From positions 1 to 64,000 of the forward strand of contig NZ_JAPCHV010000002.1 of the NCBI RefSeq assembly GCF_026107645.2: a stretch of DNA of 64,000 nt, written 5' to 3'. Positions within the stretch are counted from its first letter, which is position 1; each line of letters starts with the position of its first letter. The notes below the pieces were generated by a model, which worked only from the letters and a program-made list of their open reading frames with translations, was not told the DNA's origin and ran no database searches. Positions 21,121-31,227 of the stretch are shown piece after piece. Both the position numbers and the translations under genes were made by a program. The stretch is from Flavobacterium sp. MFBS3-15. GTDB lineage: Bacteria; Bacteroidota; Bacteroidia; Flavobacteriales; Flavobacteriaceae.

Positions 21121-23763
21121 ATGATCACCCCAATGTTTAAAAATCCTTATCCTAAATCACCTGAAAAATTTACATTTTTTATAATTGTTGTATTATACTT
21201 ATTGCCATTACTCTCATTTAGTCAAAATTTTACAGATTCCCTTCGCCATTTAATGAAACATGCTAATGAGCTTCGTATGGCCCAGCTAAACGTAGAAATG
21301 GCAACATATTATCTGACTACAAGCCCGGATTCATCGATATATTACGCCCACAGAGCTATCGATATCGGGCGGAAAAATAACAATCCTGTTATCCTTATCA
21401 GGTCGTATGCTAAAATTGGAGAGGCATACCAGAAGCAGAACAAGATGAAAGAGGCCATTTCGAATTATCTTAAAGGCCTTGAGCTGGCAGAAAAACATAA
21501 TGAAAAATCGCTAGCGGGTACCATATACAACGGGATAGGGGTTTGCTACTTTTACCAGAACAACCCTAAAAAAGCCGAACAATACTTAAAGCTGGCAGCT
21601 GAGGCAAAGAAAGATGCTAATGACTATCAGTACTATGCAATCATTTCAATCAACCTTGCCGTACTCCAAATCTCGACCCAGTCTCCTAAAGAAGCGGTGA
21701 AAACCTTAATGGATGCCGAAAGGACACTTTTAAAAAATAAGCAGCCTGAATACCTGGCCACGGTATATAATTCTCTTGGCGCGGCATATCAGGAGATAAA
21801 ACCCGACTCTTGCCTTTATTTTTATGAAAAATGCATAGCGCTTGCCGATAAGTATAATGACCTCACCAACCAGATGACTGCCAATCAAAATATAGGAGAC
21901 TACTATTTTGCCAGACACGACTATCCTTCAGCAATTAGGTACATGAAGAAGGCTATTGAGGTGAATAATAAGCGCTCGGAGGATACGTACAAGCCGGCAT
22001 TGTATGACCGCATCGGCCTGATCTATGAAGCCATGGGCGATTTCAGGAATGCCTACAATTACAAGAAACTCGAAAATGAGGCCCGCCAGCGCATATTTTC
22101 TGTGCAGAAGCAAAAGGAGGTTGACGAATTGGAAATCAGATATCAAACAGAAAAGAAGGAGAAAGAGATACAATTGAACAAGCAGGAAATTGAGCGGGGT
22201 AAAAACCAGCGTAACCAATTACTTTTTGGTGCAGTATTGATATTTCTTGTTGCCGGTTTTGTACTATATCTCGTTTTCCAGCGTAGAAGGATCATTCAGC
22301 AATTTGAACAGGAAAAGCTAAAGATGTTTGAGAATATCTTTCACGAGATTCGTACTCCGCTTACCCTTATTGAAGGCCCGATACATTTGATGAAGAATGA
22401 TAGTGATTCAAAATTCAGTGAACAGTTGGTGCTTGTTGAACGGAATTCTAAAAGGCTGATGCGTTTGGTAAACGAGTTGCTGGATGCATCCAAACTGGGT
22501 AAAGGAAGTTTTCAATTACATTACGTATCAGGTAATTTGGGTAAATTTATTAGTGATATAGTTGACAGCTTTTCGAATGAGGCTTTTTCCGAAGACAAAA
22601 CTGTCATTGTCGATACAGAACATAGTGAAGGATATTATTCTTTTCCATCCAATGTCCTGGAGAAAATATTATCGAACCTTATTGGCAACGCGATAAAATA
22701 CAGTCCGGCCGGTAGTGAGGTGAAAGTTACTTCGAAGGTTCATGAAGATAAGCTGTATATAGAAGTTAAAGATAATGGCCCCGGAATTCCCGAAAACGAA
22801 CAAAAAAAGGTATTCAGGAGATTTTTCAGGGGTAAATATTCATCGGGTACAAATGGTACGGGTATTGGCCTGTCATTGGTAAAAGAGCTGGTAGAACTGG
22901 CGCATGGAAGCATACAGATGCAAAGCACACCTTCAGGGACCGCCTTTACAGTTACGCTGCCGGTAAAGCAATTGCAAAATGTCCCTGAAGCCATTTATTC
23001 GGATACCGATACCCCGACACTCCTGCTGGCAGAAGATGATGCCGATACCGCTGCCTTTACCATTTCGGTACTACAGGACAGCTTCAGGGTCATCCACGCC
23101 AAAAATGGGCAGGAAGCGATAAGCATAATTAACGAAAACCTGCCCGACATTGTCCTTTCTGACATCATGATGCCTGTAAAGGATGGTATTCAATTACTAA
23201 GGGGCATTCGTTCGGAAGAACTGTATAATCATCTTCCCGTAATACTGTTCTCGGCAAAGGCATCATTAGAGAGCCGCCTGCAGGGTCTTAGCCACGGTGC
23301 CGATGCTTACATTGCAAAGCCTTTTTCGCCCGATGAGCTCAGGCTGACCGTACACAACCTTTTCACTACAATGCAGCGCAACAAGCAGCTGTACCAGTCG
23401 GCAATAAAATCGGCAAAGACATTCGAAGAGCGGATAAAAAGCGATAATGCATATATAAATAAAGTAATCGAAAGCATTATAAGAAACATTGGCGATGCTG
23501 AATATTCGGTTAACGAGCTTTCATCGGACATGGCTGTGAGCCGAAGCCAACTACACAGGAAGCTTGCGGCGCACACGGGATTCTCTACCACAAACTTTAT
23601 ACGCATGGTGCGCCTCGAAAGAGCCAGGGACATGCTGCTTGCGAATGAAGGCAACATTTCGGAAATAGCATACAAATGCGGGTTTAACAGCCAGTCCTAT
23701 TTCACAAAATCATTTACAGAGTATTTCGGTGAATCGCCAAGCCAATTCTCTAAAAATCAATAG
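21121..23763 (+). CDS. Hybrid two-component sensor/AraC-type regulator with TPR input
   Basis: 880 aa. Signal anchor (about 17-35), TPR repeats (about 40-330) outside the inner membrane, a coiled segment, and a TM helix (about 370-390, LLFGAVLIFLVAGFVLYLVF). Then HisKA with phosphorylated His408 in FHEIRTPLTLIEGP, HATPase (NLIGNAIKYSP, DNGPGIP, GTGIGLSLVKEL), a receiver with Asp681 in VLSDIMMP, and a C-terminal AraC helix-turn-helix (SEIAYKCGFNSQSYFTKSF). Resembles the hybrid regulators of Bacteroidota but with a TPR rather than beta-propeller sensor. It precedes the giant T9SS gene by 113 bp and may control it. Confidence 0.9.
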   Translation: MITPMFKNPYPKSPEKFTFFIIVVLYLLPLLSFSQNFTDSLRHLMKHANELRMAQLNVEMATYYLTTSPDSSIYYAHRAIDIGRKNNNPVILIRSYAKIGEAYQKQNKMKEAISNYLKGLELAEKHNEKSLAGTIYNGIGVCYFYQNNPKKAEQYLKLAAEAKKDANDYQYYAIISINLAVLQISTQSPKEAVKTLMDAERTLLKNKQPEYLATVYNSLGAAYQEIKPDSCLYFYEKCIALADKYNDLTNQMTANQNIGDYYFARHDYPSAIRYMKKAIEVNNKRSEDTYKPALYDRIGLIYEAMGDFRNAYNYKKLENEARQRIFSVQKQKEVDELEIRYQTEKKEKEIQLNKQEIERGKNQRNQLLFGAVLIFLVAGFVLYLVFQRRRIIQQFEQEKLKMFENIFHEIRTPLTLIEGPIHLMKNDSDSKFSEQLVLVERNSKRLMRLVNELLDASKLGKGSFQLHYVSGNLGKFISDIVDSFSNEAFSEDKTVIVDTEHSEGYYSFPSNVLEKILSNLIGNAIKYSPAGSEVKVTSKVHEDKLYIEVKDNGPGIPENEQKKVFRRFFRGKYSSGTNGTGIGLSLVKELVELAHGSIQMQSTPSGTAFTVTLPVKQLQNVPEAIYSDTDTPTLLLAEDDADTAAFTISVLQDSFRVIHAKNGQEAISIINENLPDIVLSDIMMPVKDGIQLLRGIRSEELYNHLPVILFSAKASLESRLQGLSHGADAYIAKPFSPDELRLTVHNLFTTMQRNKQLYQSAIKSAKTFEERIKSDNAYINKVIESIIRNIGDAEYSVNELSSDMAVSRSQLHRKLAAHTGFSTTNFIRMVRLERARDMLLANEGNISEIAYKCGFNSQSYFTKSFTEYFGESPSQFSKNQ

Positions 23764-23833
23764 ATTTTCGGGATGTGCAACAATGGTACACAATAGCGCA
23801 ACATTGTTTAATGTACATTTATAAGCATTAATT

Positions 23834-23841
23834 TATATTTG
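23834..23841 (+). promoter_or_regulatory. Promoter of the repetitive secreted protein
   Basis: -7 box TATATTTG (TAnnTTTG consensus) 35 bp before the start codon. Confidence 0.6.
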
Positions 23842-23876
23842 CAACAAAAAAAGAACAATTAATCAATCAAATCAAT

Positions 23877-26800
23877 ATGATGAAGAAATTTTTACTCTTC
23901 TCTTTATTTCTTTTTGGATTCGTTTCATATGCTAACAACGAATGTGGGGATGCAATAGCACTAACCCCCGGTATAACCTGCAATTACACAATGGGAACAT
24001 TTAGTGGCGCGACACTAAGTGGAACGGCGCCATCGTGTACCAGCCAGTCACTTCAGGATGTTTGGTACAAGTTTACTGCGACCGAAGCTACAATGCGTAT
24101 ATCGTTAAGCGCAACGTCGGGGCTTAACCATGGCTTCCAGGTGCTGCAAGGGGGCTGCGGCGGAGCTGTAATGGCATGTGTAAATGCCACTCCGGCCGGA
24201 AATGCAGAGGCTTACTCTGATAATACGTTTATTATCGGCCAGGAATATCACATACGCGTATTGAACGCAGCTGCGTCATCCAGCACGGCTTCATTCGGTA
24301 TTTGTGTGACAAATATTCCCCCGCCTGCCAATGACCTTTGTGCCAATGCGCAACAGTTAATACCGGGGCTTGATTGTACAAACACCACAGGTACTTTCAG
24401 TGGTTCTCTTAAGGATGGCAATATACCTTCATGTGGCACCTATACCTCGCAGGATGTTTGGTATAAGTTTACAGCGACACATGTGACCATGAGGATAGAT
24501 CTTGAAGCCTCATCAAACCTGAACCATGGCTTTGAGTTGTATAATGGTGGATGCAATGGTACTTTGGTCGCCTGCGTAAACGAAAGCAGCACAGGATTTA
24601 GCGAGAACTATTTTGATAATAATTTCATAGTAGGGCAGGAATACTATATAAGGGTTATTAATACTTCAGAAAATCTAAGCACCCGTACATTCAATATTTG
24701 CGTTAAGAACTATCCTACGCCTGCCAATGACCTTTGTGCCAATGCGCAACAGTTAATCCCGGGGCTTGATTGTACGAACACCACAGGTACATTTAGCGGT
24801 TCTCTCAAGGATGGCAATATACCTTCATGTGGCGCCTCTACCTCGCAGGATGTTTGGTATAAGTTTACAGCGACCCATGTGACCATGAGGATAGATCTTG
24901 AATCCTCCTCATCAAACCTGAACGATGGGTTTGAGTTATATAGTGGTGGATGCAATGGCACTTTGATTACCTGCGTAAACGAAAGCATCTCAGGATTTAG
25001 CGAGAAATATTTTAATAATAATTTCATAGTAGGGCAGGAATACTATATAAGGGTTATTAATACCTCAGAGAATCTAAGCACCCGCACATTCAATATTTGC
25101 GTCAAGAACTATCCTACGCCGGCCAATGATCTTTGTGCCAATGCGATACAACTGACTCCCGGGCTTACCTGCACAAATACATCGGGTACCTTTAGCGGTT
25201 CGCTGAAAGACGGTGGTATCCCTGCATGTGCTACTAATGCTTCCCAGGATGTTTGGTATAAATTTACCGCTACCGATAAGTTGATGGAAATTGATGTTAA
25301 CGGAGCATCAAATGTGAATATTGCTTTTGAGCTTTACCAGGGCGGTTGCAATGGGACGCTGGTATCCTGTCAAAATTTTTATTCCACTGACAGTACCGAA
25401 TATTACTTTGGCAGTAATTTCATAATTGGGCAGGAATACTATATACGGGTTATTAATCCGTTAAGCTCACTGGATACAAGAAATTTCCAGGTATGTGTTA
25501 TAAAATACCCGCCACCGGCCAATGACCTTTGTGCCAATGCAATACAGCTGACCCCCGGACTCACATGTACAGATACTTCAGGCACCTTTAAAGGGGCGCT
25601 CAAAGACGGTGGTGTCCCTGCATGTGCTACTAATGCTTCCCAGGATGTTTGGTATAAATTTACAGCTACCGACGTTATGATGGAAATAGATGTTGACGGA
25701 GCATCCAATGTGAATATTGCTTTTGAACTTTACCAGGGCGGCTGCAACGGAACGCTTGTAGCTTGTACAGACTCATTTGCCAATGATAATCTTGAGTTTT
25801 ATTTTGCCAGTAATTTCATAATAGGGCAGGAATACTATATACGGGTTATTAATCCGTTAAGTACATTAGATACAAGAAACTTCGAGTTATGTGTAGTAAA
25901 GTTCCCGCCACCGGCAAACGACCTTTGCGCGAATGCCATACAGTTAACCCCGGGGCTTAGTTGTACAAACACTACAGGCACTTTTAGAGGATCTCTTAAA
26001 GATGGCGGCATTCCATCTTGTGCAGCCAGTGCTTCACAGGATGTTTGGTATAAATTTACCGCTACCGACGTTATGATGGAGATTGATATTGCGGGTGCTA
26101 CAAATGTTAACGTAGGTTTTGAGCTTTACCAGGGCGGTTGCAACGGAACGCTGATAGCTTGTAAAAACTCCTTTGCCAATGATAATCTTGAATATTATTT
26201 CGCCAACGATTTTATCATAGGACAGGAATACTATATCCGCGTTATTAATCCAATAAGTAACTTAGAGAAAAGAAACTTCGAGTTATGTGTAGTAAAATAC
26301 CCGCCACCGGCCAATGACCTTTGTACCAATGCAACACAGCTCACTCCGGGTACAGGATGCAACTACATAACCGGGACTTTTAAAGGATCTGTGTTAGACG
26401 GACTCGTACCTACATGCGCCACGGGAGCCCAACAGGACGTGTGGTACAAATTTACCGCGACCGATGTTACCAACAGTATTACGCTCGACATTACAACCAG
26501 CCTGAACCATGGTTTCGAAATCATACAAGGCGGATGTAACGGCACAGTGATTGCGTGTGTAAATTCAGGCGGGGCAGGCGCATTTGAGAGTTACTACAGT
26601 AATGATTTTGTGCCCGGGCAGGAATACTACATTAGAGTGTTCAATGCCACTAACATGCATCCTCTTAGTAATTTCAAGATATGCCTTACCAAATATCCAA
26701 CACCTGCCAATGACCTTTGCGCGAATGCGACAGAAGTATTCCCCGGAACTACATGCACCTATGTGGGCGGAACATTCATAGGATCAACACTTGATGGACC

Positions 26801-29579
26801 AGCAGCAATGTGTCCTTCGGGAACAACAACGCAGGACATTTGGTACAAGTTTGTAGCTACAGAGCAGACCTATAGCATCTACCTTAACCCGGTTTCTTTC
26901 TTTAACCCCGGTTTCCAGATTTTCGAAGGAAGCTGCTCCGCTGCTCCAATTGCCTGCGTGAATAACTTTGGCAGCAATGTATCTGAATATTATATTAACA
27001 ACAACTTTATTATAGGACAAACCTATTACGTACGCTTTTTCAACGCTTTGAATGGATATTCATCGGACAATATTTCATTCTGCATTACAAAATATCCTAA
27101 ACCGGCCAATGACACCTGTGAAAATGCCAGGGTTCTTTACCAGAATACCACTTGTTCGCAGGTGGGTGCCACGATGAGCGGCGCCATGTTTAATGGGCCT
27201 GCAATTTCATGCGCGCCACAGGCAGGGCAGGATGTTTGGTTCAGGTTCATCGCCGAAGGAACTTCTGCAAATATTTACGTCGGACCTATGTCTGGACGTG
27301 ACCTTGGTTTCCAGGTGTTTGATGGTGGATGCTCCGGGACTCCAATCGCGTGTATCAACAGTGTTGGGGTAAATCTCAGCGAGACCGGAACGGCTTCCAA
27401 CCTTATCCAGGGCCAGGAATACTACATCAGGGTATTCAATGTGTACCAGGGGCTTACAACCGATACTTTCTCGATTTGCGTTTATGGAGCGATTCAGCCT
27501 TGTAATGCTTCGGTATCAATAGTTGCTTCCACAGGTCAGGTTTGTGCGGGTAGCGAAGTTACTTTTACAGCAACACCTGTAAATGGCGGCGCAACACCGC
27601 AATATCAATGGAAACGCAATGGCAACAATGTAGGTACAAACACCCCTGTATATGCAACTTCCAACCTTGTTAATGGAGATAACATTTCGGTTGTTATGAC
27701 AAGCAGCGTGCAATGCCCGTCTGTTCCAACAGTAGCGAGCAATATAATTACAATGACTGTTGCCACTCCGGTAGTGCCTGTGTTTACCCAGGTTTCGGCT
27801 ATCTGTACCGGAGGTACATTCTCGCTTCCTGCGACGTCAAATAACGGTGTAACTGGAACATGGAGCCCCGCTATAAATAATATGGCTACTACCACATACA
27901 CATTCACGCCCAATACAGGACAGTGCGCGTCTGTAACCACAATGACCGTAGCTGTGAATAGTAGCATCACACCAACATTTACACAAGTCCCTGCCATCTG
28001 TACAGGCGGAACGTTCAATCTGCCTTCTACTTCTAATAATGGCATCAGCGGGACGTGGAGCCCGGCCTTGAACAATACAGCAACCACGACGTATACATTT
28101 ACACCGAACGCGGGCCAATGTGCGGTTGCAACCAGTATGACAGTAACTGTAAATAGTAACAATGTGACACCTGTATTTACACAAATTGGGGCCATTTGCT
28201 CAGGAGGCACAATTATGTTACCTGCTGTTTCCAATAACGGTATTTCGGGCATATGGAGTCCATCTGTAAATAATACAGCCACGACAACCTATACATTTAC
28301 ACCGAATGCGGGACAATGCGCCATTCCGGTTACCATGACAGTAACTGTGAACAGCAACGTAACTCCAACTTTTGTGCAGGTACCTGCCATTTGCGAAGGG
28401 GGATCGTTCAGCCTGCCAGTTACTTCGACTAATGGTATAAGCGGTACATGGAGCCCCGCAATTAATAATACTGCTACAACAACGTATGTATTCACCCCAA
28501 ATGCAGGCCAGTGCGCCGTTTTCACCACTATGACTGTAAATGTAACGAACAGTGTTACACCAACCTTCACACAGGTTCCGGCAATATGCCAGGGAGGTAC
28601 GTTTACATTGCCTGTGGTTTCCAATAACGGCATTACAGGAACGTGGAGCCCGGCTGTAAACAACAATACTACAACCACCTACACTTTTACCCCAAATGCA
28701 GGCCAATGTGCGACTACAGCCACTATGACGGTGACGGTAAATAATAATGTTACACCGGTATTCTCCCAAGTTGCGGCAATATGTCCTGGAGGGTCATTCA
28801 CGCTTCCAACGGTTTCAACCAATGGTATTATAGGAACTTGGAGCCCGGCTGTAAACAACAATGCTACAACCACCTACACCTTTACCCCAAATGCAGGCCA
28901 GTGCGCTTCGACTGCGACAATGACGGTAACGGTGAACAGCAGTACGACGCCGACATTCAACCAAATTGCACCGGTATGCCAGGGAGGTTCATTTACGCTC
29001 CCAACGATTTCCAATAACGGTATTGCCGGAACCTGGAGCCCGGCAGTAAACAGCAATGCGACAACAACTTATACGTTTACCCCAAATGCAGGGCAATGTG
29101 CTGCTCAGGCTAGTATGACGGTAATTGTAAATATTATAAATGCAGGTGTTACCGTTGCAGACGCTACAATTACAGCAAGTGCTACAGGAGCGAGTTACCA
29201 ATGGATAAACTGTGAAACCAACCAGCCTATAAATGACGCTACTGGAACATCGTTCATTGCAACGACTAATGGCTCCTATGCAGTTATCGTGACGCAAAAT
29301 GGGTGCTCTGAAACTTCTCAATGCATTTCCATAACCAATTTAGCCAAAGATGTATTTGTACAAAAGGGGTGGAAGGTATATCCAAATCCCGTGGTCGATC
29401 AATTATTTATTGAGACAGAAGAGGCTACCGATATCGTGATAACCGATATGACAGGGAAAACGGTTAGCAGCCAGTCTTTGAATTCAGGTATAAACACAAT
29501 TGACACAGGCTCATTAAGCGCCGGAATGTACTTTGTAAAGTCCATCTCAGGGACACATGTGAAATTTATCAAGCGATAA
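23877..29579 (+). CDS. Giant repetitive cell-surface/secreted protein with T9SS tail
   Basis: 1900 aa. Signal peptide (MMKKFLLFSLFLFGFVSYA). Nine tandem ~130-aa units follow (each with P-PANDLC-NA, a QDVWYKFTAT segment, QGGCNGT and IIGQEYYIRV), sharing a conserved cysteine pattern like extracellular beta-sandwich domains. Then an Ig-like domain, seven ~65-aa units (FTQVPAIC-GG-F-LP ... GTWSPA-NN ... TYTFTPNAGQCA), a second Ig-like domain, and a C-terminal type IX sorting domain (WKVYPNPVVDQLFIE ... GMYFVKSISG). Role unknown; adhesion is likely. Repeats 2 and 3, and 4 to 6, are nearly identical, a sign of recent duplication. Confidence 0.92.
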   Translation: MMKKFLLFSLFLFGFVSYANNECGDAIALTPGITCNYTMGTFSGATLSGTAPSCTSQSLQDVWYKFTATEATMRISLSATSGLNHGFQVLQGGCGGAVMACVNATPAGNAEAYSDNTFIIGQEYHIRVLNAAASSSTASFGICVTNIPPPANDLCANAQQLIPGLDCTNTTGTFSGSLKDGNIPSCGTYTSQDVWYKFTATHVTMRIDLEASSNLNHGFELYNGGCNGTLVACVNESSTGFSENYFDNNFIVGQEYYIRVINTSENLSTRTFNICVKNYPTPANDLCANAQQLIPGLDCTNTTGTFSGSLKDGNIPSCGASTSQDVWYKFTATHVTMRIDLESSSSNLNDGFELYSGGCNGTLITCVNESISGFSEKYFNNNFIVGQEYYIRVINTSENLSTRTFNICVKNYPTPANDLCANAIQLTPGLTCTNTSGTFSGSLKDGGIPACATNASQDVWYKFTATDKLMEIDVNGASNVNIAFELYQGGCNGTLVSCQNFYSTDSTEYYFGSNFIIGQEYYIRVINPLSSLDTRNFQVCVIKYPPPANDLCANAIQLTPGLTCTDTSGTFKGALKDGGVPACATNASQDVWYKFTATDVMMEIDVDGASNVNIAFELYQGGCNGTLVACTDSFANDNLEFYFASNFIIGQEYYIRVINPLSTLDTRNFELCVVKFPPPANDLCANAIQLTPGLSCTNTTGTFRGSLKDGGIPSCAASASQDVWYKFTATDVMMEIDIAGATNVNVGFELYQGGCNGTLIACKNSFANDNLEYYFANDFIIGQEYYIRVINPISNLEKRNFELCVVKYPPPANDLCTNATQLTPGTGCNYITGTFKGSVLDGLVPTCATGAQQDVWYKFTATDVTNSITLDITTSLNHGFEIIQGGCNGTVIACVNSGGAGAFESYYSNDFVPGQEYYIRVFNATNMHPLSNFKICLTKYPTPANDLCANATEVFPGTTCTYVGGTFIGSTLDGPAAMCPSGTTTQDIWYKFVATEQTYSIYLNPVSFFNPGFQIFEGSCSAAPIACVNNFGSNVSEYYINNNFIIGQTYYVRFFNALNGYSSDNISFCITKYPKPANDTCENARVLYQNTTCSQVGATMSGAMFNGPAISCAPQAGQDVWFRFIAEGTSANIYVGPMSGRDLGFQVFDGGCSGTPIACINSVGVNLSETGTASNLIQGQEYYIRVFNVYQGLTTDTFSICVYGAIQPCNASVSIVASTGQVCAGSEVTFTATPVNGGATPQYQWKRNGNNVGTNTPVYATSNLVNGDNISVVMTSSVQCPSVPTVASNIITMTVATPVVPVFTQVSAICTGGTFSLPATSNNGVTGTWSPAINNMATTTYTFTPNTGQCASVTTMTVAVNSSITPTFTQVPAICTGGTFNLPSTSNNGISGTWSPALNNTATTTYTFTPNAGQCAVATSMTVTVNSNNVTPVFTQIGAICSGGTIMLPAVSNNGISGIWSPSVNNTATTTYTFTPNAGQCAIPVTMTVTVNSNVTPTFVQVPAICEGGSFSLPVTSTNGISGTWSPAINNTATTTYVFTPNAGQCAVFTTMTVNVTNSVTPTFTQVPAICQGGTFTLPVVSNNGITGTWSPAVNNNTTTTYTFTPNAGQCATTATMTVTVNNNVTPVFSQVAAICPGGSFTLPTVSTNGIIGTWSPAVNNNATTTYTFTPNAGQCASTATMTVTVNSSTTPTFNQIAPVCQGGSFTLPTISNNGIAGTWSPAVNSNATTTYTFTPNAGQCAAQASMTVIVNIINAGVTVADATITASATGASYQWINCETNQPINDATGTSFIATTNGSYAVIVTQNGCSETSQCISITNLAKDVFVQKGWKVYPNPVVDQLFIETEEATDIVITDMTGKTVSSQSLNSGINTIDTGSLSAGMYFVKSISGTHVKFIKR

Positions 29580-29604
29580 CCCTATTGATCAAAAGTTGCA
29601 AAAT

Positions 29605-29638
29605 GGGCTGTCTCGAATTGAGATAGCCTCTTTTTTTA
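29605..29638 (+). terminator. Terminator of the giant T9SS gene
   Basis: GGGCTGTCTC-GAATT-GAGATAGCCT followed by CTTTTTTT. Shares GGGCTGTCTC with the hairpin at 259-283. Confidence 0.75.
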
Positions 29639-29744
29639 TTTTTACTATTATTAATCCTGTATCATTATTTTAGGACTAGTCAGTCGTTAAATGATATTTG
29701 CTGAAAATCGAACACCAATCAGGAATAAGGTTAATTAAAGCTGG

Positions 29745-30215
29745 ATGCGTAAAACCCTCCACAAGATGCTGGCCGATGAGGTAGCAATTGAAAAAAAGGA
29801 AGGCGCTTACCCAAATTACCGAGTATGTAAAAAAGCTTTGCAATGCCAGAAATCTTCTTGTAAACGAAAAAAACGATGTGGAAGATTACTATCTGATGAT
29901 GTCCGATTACAACTCAGTCATCAATAAACTTGAAAAACAACTTGGCGATACAAATTTCGAAAAGGAGACATTGAAGATTTAATGGGCAAGGGACTTAACA
30001 ACTTGATTTTCTTGGGTTCAGCTTATGATAACGGCACACTTGCCGATGCGAGTGAGATGATTGGTTTAATTTATCCCGAAAATTTCACGTTTCGCGGAAA
30101 CAGTTTCAAAACCGCTAGAGTTAACGAAATTACGAATTTTATATATCTGGTTAACAAGGAGTTGAAGTCAATAAAAACGGGACAAAAGACGATTTTTTCG
30201 CTTTGTCCCGAGTAG
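29745..30215 (+). pseudogene. Remnant of a serine site-specific recombinase (C-terminal part)
   Basis: Broken over at least two frames. 29788-29982 gives a coiled-coil segment (VEDYYLMMSDYNSVINKLEKQL). 29982-30215 gives GLNNLIFLGSAYDNGTLADASEMIGLIYPENFTF...KTARVNEITNFIYLVNKEL, which matches the C-terminal region of large serine recombinases of Bacteroidota mobile elements. The catalytic N-terminal domain is absent. The remnant ends directly at tRNA-Arg, a typical integration site. Confidence 0.6.
30178..30211 (-). terminator. Terminator of tRNA-Arg
   Basis: CGGGACAAA and CTTTGTCCCG form a long stem just after the 3' end of the tRNA, followed on the minus strand by GTTTTTATT. It overlaps the last codons of the recombinase remnant. 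Confidence 0.6.
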
Positions 30216-30289
30216 TGACCTCGACTGGATTCAAACCAGTAACCTTCTGAGCCGTAATCAGATGCGCTATTCAGTTGCGCCACGAGGCC
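30216..30289 (-). tRNA. tRNA-Arg(ACG)
   Basis: Normal cloverleaf on the minus strand: acceptor GGCCTCG/CGAGGTC with one G-T pair, D-arm GGCGCAACTGAATAGCGC, anticodon arm CTGA-TTACGGC-TCAG with ACG, T-arm ACTGG-TTTGAAT-CCAGT, discriminator A, no encoded CCA. Its promoter has -7 box TATATTTG on the minus strand near 30345. Well formed, in contrast to the tRNA-like array. Confidence 0.92.
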
Positions 30290-30403
30290 GTTATGGTTGC
30301 AAATCTTCCTTTTTACAAGGTGTTCGTAGAACTTGTTTGCGGGTGCAAATATACATAATAATGCGTAACTTGCAAACCTAAATCAACATAAAACCACAAA
30401 AAA

Positions 30404-30916
30404 ATGACACTGAACCAGTATGTGCGTGACATTCAGGATTTTCCGAAGCCCGGAATTATATTTAAAGATATTACACCGCTTTTGGCCAACCCAAAAGCCG
30501 TAAAAGAATGCATGGCGCTGCTTATCAATAACCTGCGTGACCGAAACATCGATAAAGTAGTGGGCGTGGAGAGCCGGGGTTTCTTTTTTGCTACCCTGCT
30601 GGCGTACGAGTTAGGTGCAGGATTTGTACCTGTACGCAAGCCGAAGAAACTGCCTTTTGAGACCATTTCTGCATCCTATGAATTGGAGTATGGCACTGAC
30701 ACCCTGGAGATACATACAGATGCGATTAAAAAGGGTGACAGGATACTCATTCACGACGATGTACTTGCTACGGGCGGTACTGCAAAGGCTGTATGCGAAC
30801 TCGTGGAAAAATTAGGAGGTGAAATCGTACAGTGTAACTTCCTCATGGAACTGTCATTCCTTAATGGCAGGGAAAAACTGGCAGGCCATGAGGTATACTC
30901 TCCCCTGGTTTATTAG
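30404..30916 (+). CDS. apt: Adenine phosphoribosyltransferase
   Basis: 170 aa. Converts adenine and PRPP to AMP in purine salvage. Substrate-binding start DFPKPGIIFKDITPLL, VVGVESRGFFFATLLA, RKPKKLPF, and the PRPP loop ILIHDDVLATGGTAKA. Full length for the family, cytoplasmic, probably a homodimer. Stand-alone gene, followed by a hairpin shared with the convergent small gene. Confidence 0.96.
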   Translation: MTLNQYVRDIQDFPKPGIIFKDITPLLANPKAVKECMALLINNLRDRNIDKVVGVESRGFFFATLLAYELGAGFVPVRKPKKLPFETISASYELEYGTDTLEIHTDAIKKGDRILIHDDVLATGGTAKAVCELVEKLGGEIVQCNFLMELSFLNGREKLAGHEVYSPLVY

Positions 30917-30931
30917 TCTGGGCTGTCGAAA

Positions 30932-30955
30932 CGTTGGATTATATTAATCCAACGC
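30932..30955. terminator. Bidirectional hairpin after apt
   Basis: GTTGGATTA and TAATCCAAC, a 9-bp perfect stem between the convergent apt and the 46-aa gene. No long T-run. Confidence 0.5.
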
Positions 30956-31084
30956 CCTTGTGGTTACCCAATATTTCCAGGCTATAATGGCTTGCTGGAA
31001 TTTGGTAGCCTTGGCTAGGTCAAGCTGCTCTTTGGTGTAATTGGGCAGCAGCCATTTGTTCAGTTTTGCTAAAAGTTTAAACAT
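30944..31084 (-). CDS. 46-aa small conserved protein
   Basis: Reads MFKLLAKLNKWLLPNYTKEQ ... TKFQQAIIAWKYWVTTRALD. Basic N-terminus and a C-terminal aromatic helix; no clear membrane segment. I associate this pattern (MFKLLA-NK-LLP, KATKFQ-A--W) with a small protein widespread in Flavobacteriaceae, function unknown. Converges on apt. Confidence 0.6.
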   Translation of the reverse strand: MFKLLAKLNKWLLPNYTKEQLDLAKATKFQQAIIAWKYWVTTRALD

Positions 31085-31227
31085 GGCGCATTGTTTTAAC
31101 TACTAAGTTACAAAACAAGGTTTTATAGAGTTCATGTTTTCTCATAATAAATTGTTATTTGTTGTCGCAAAAAAAATTAAGGCCGCCTTGCGGCGACCTC
31201 ATATTTAACATAACTAACCCTAAATAT

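Noticed and set aside
27605-29321. Long minus-strand frames (up to 225 aa) under the giant gene
   Set aside because: Antisense shadows of the repeated, biased coding sequence.
23877-29579. CRISPR array or DNA satellite
   Set aside because: The repeats are long, in frame and encode conserved protein domains; spacing is not that of CRISPR.
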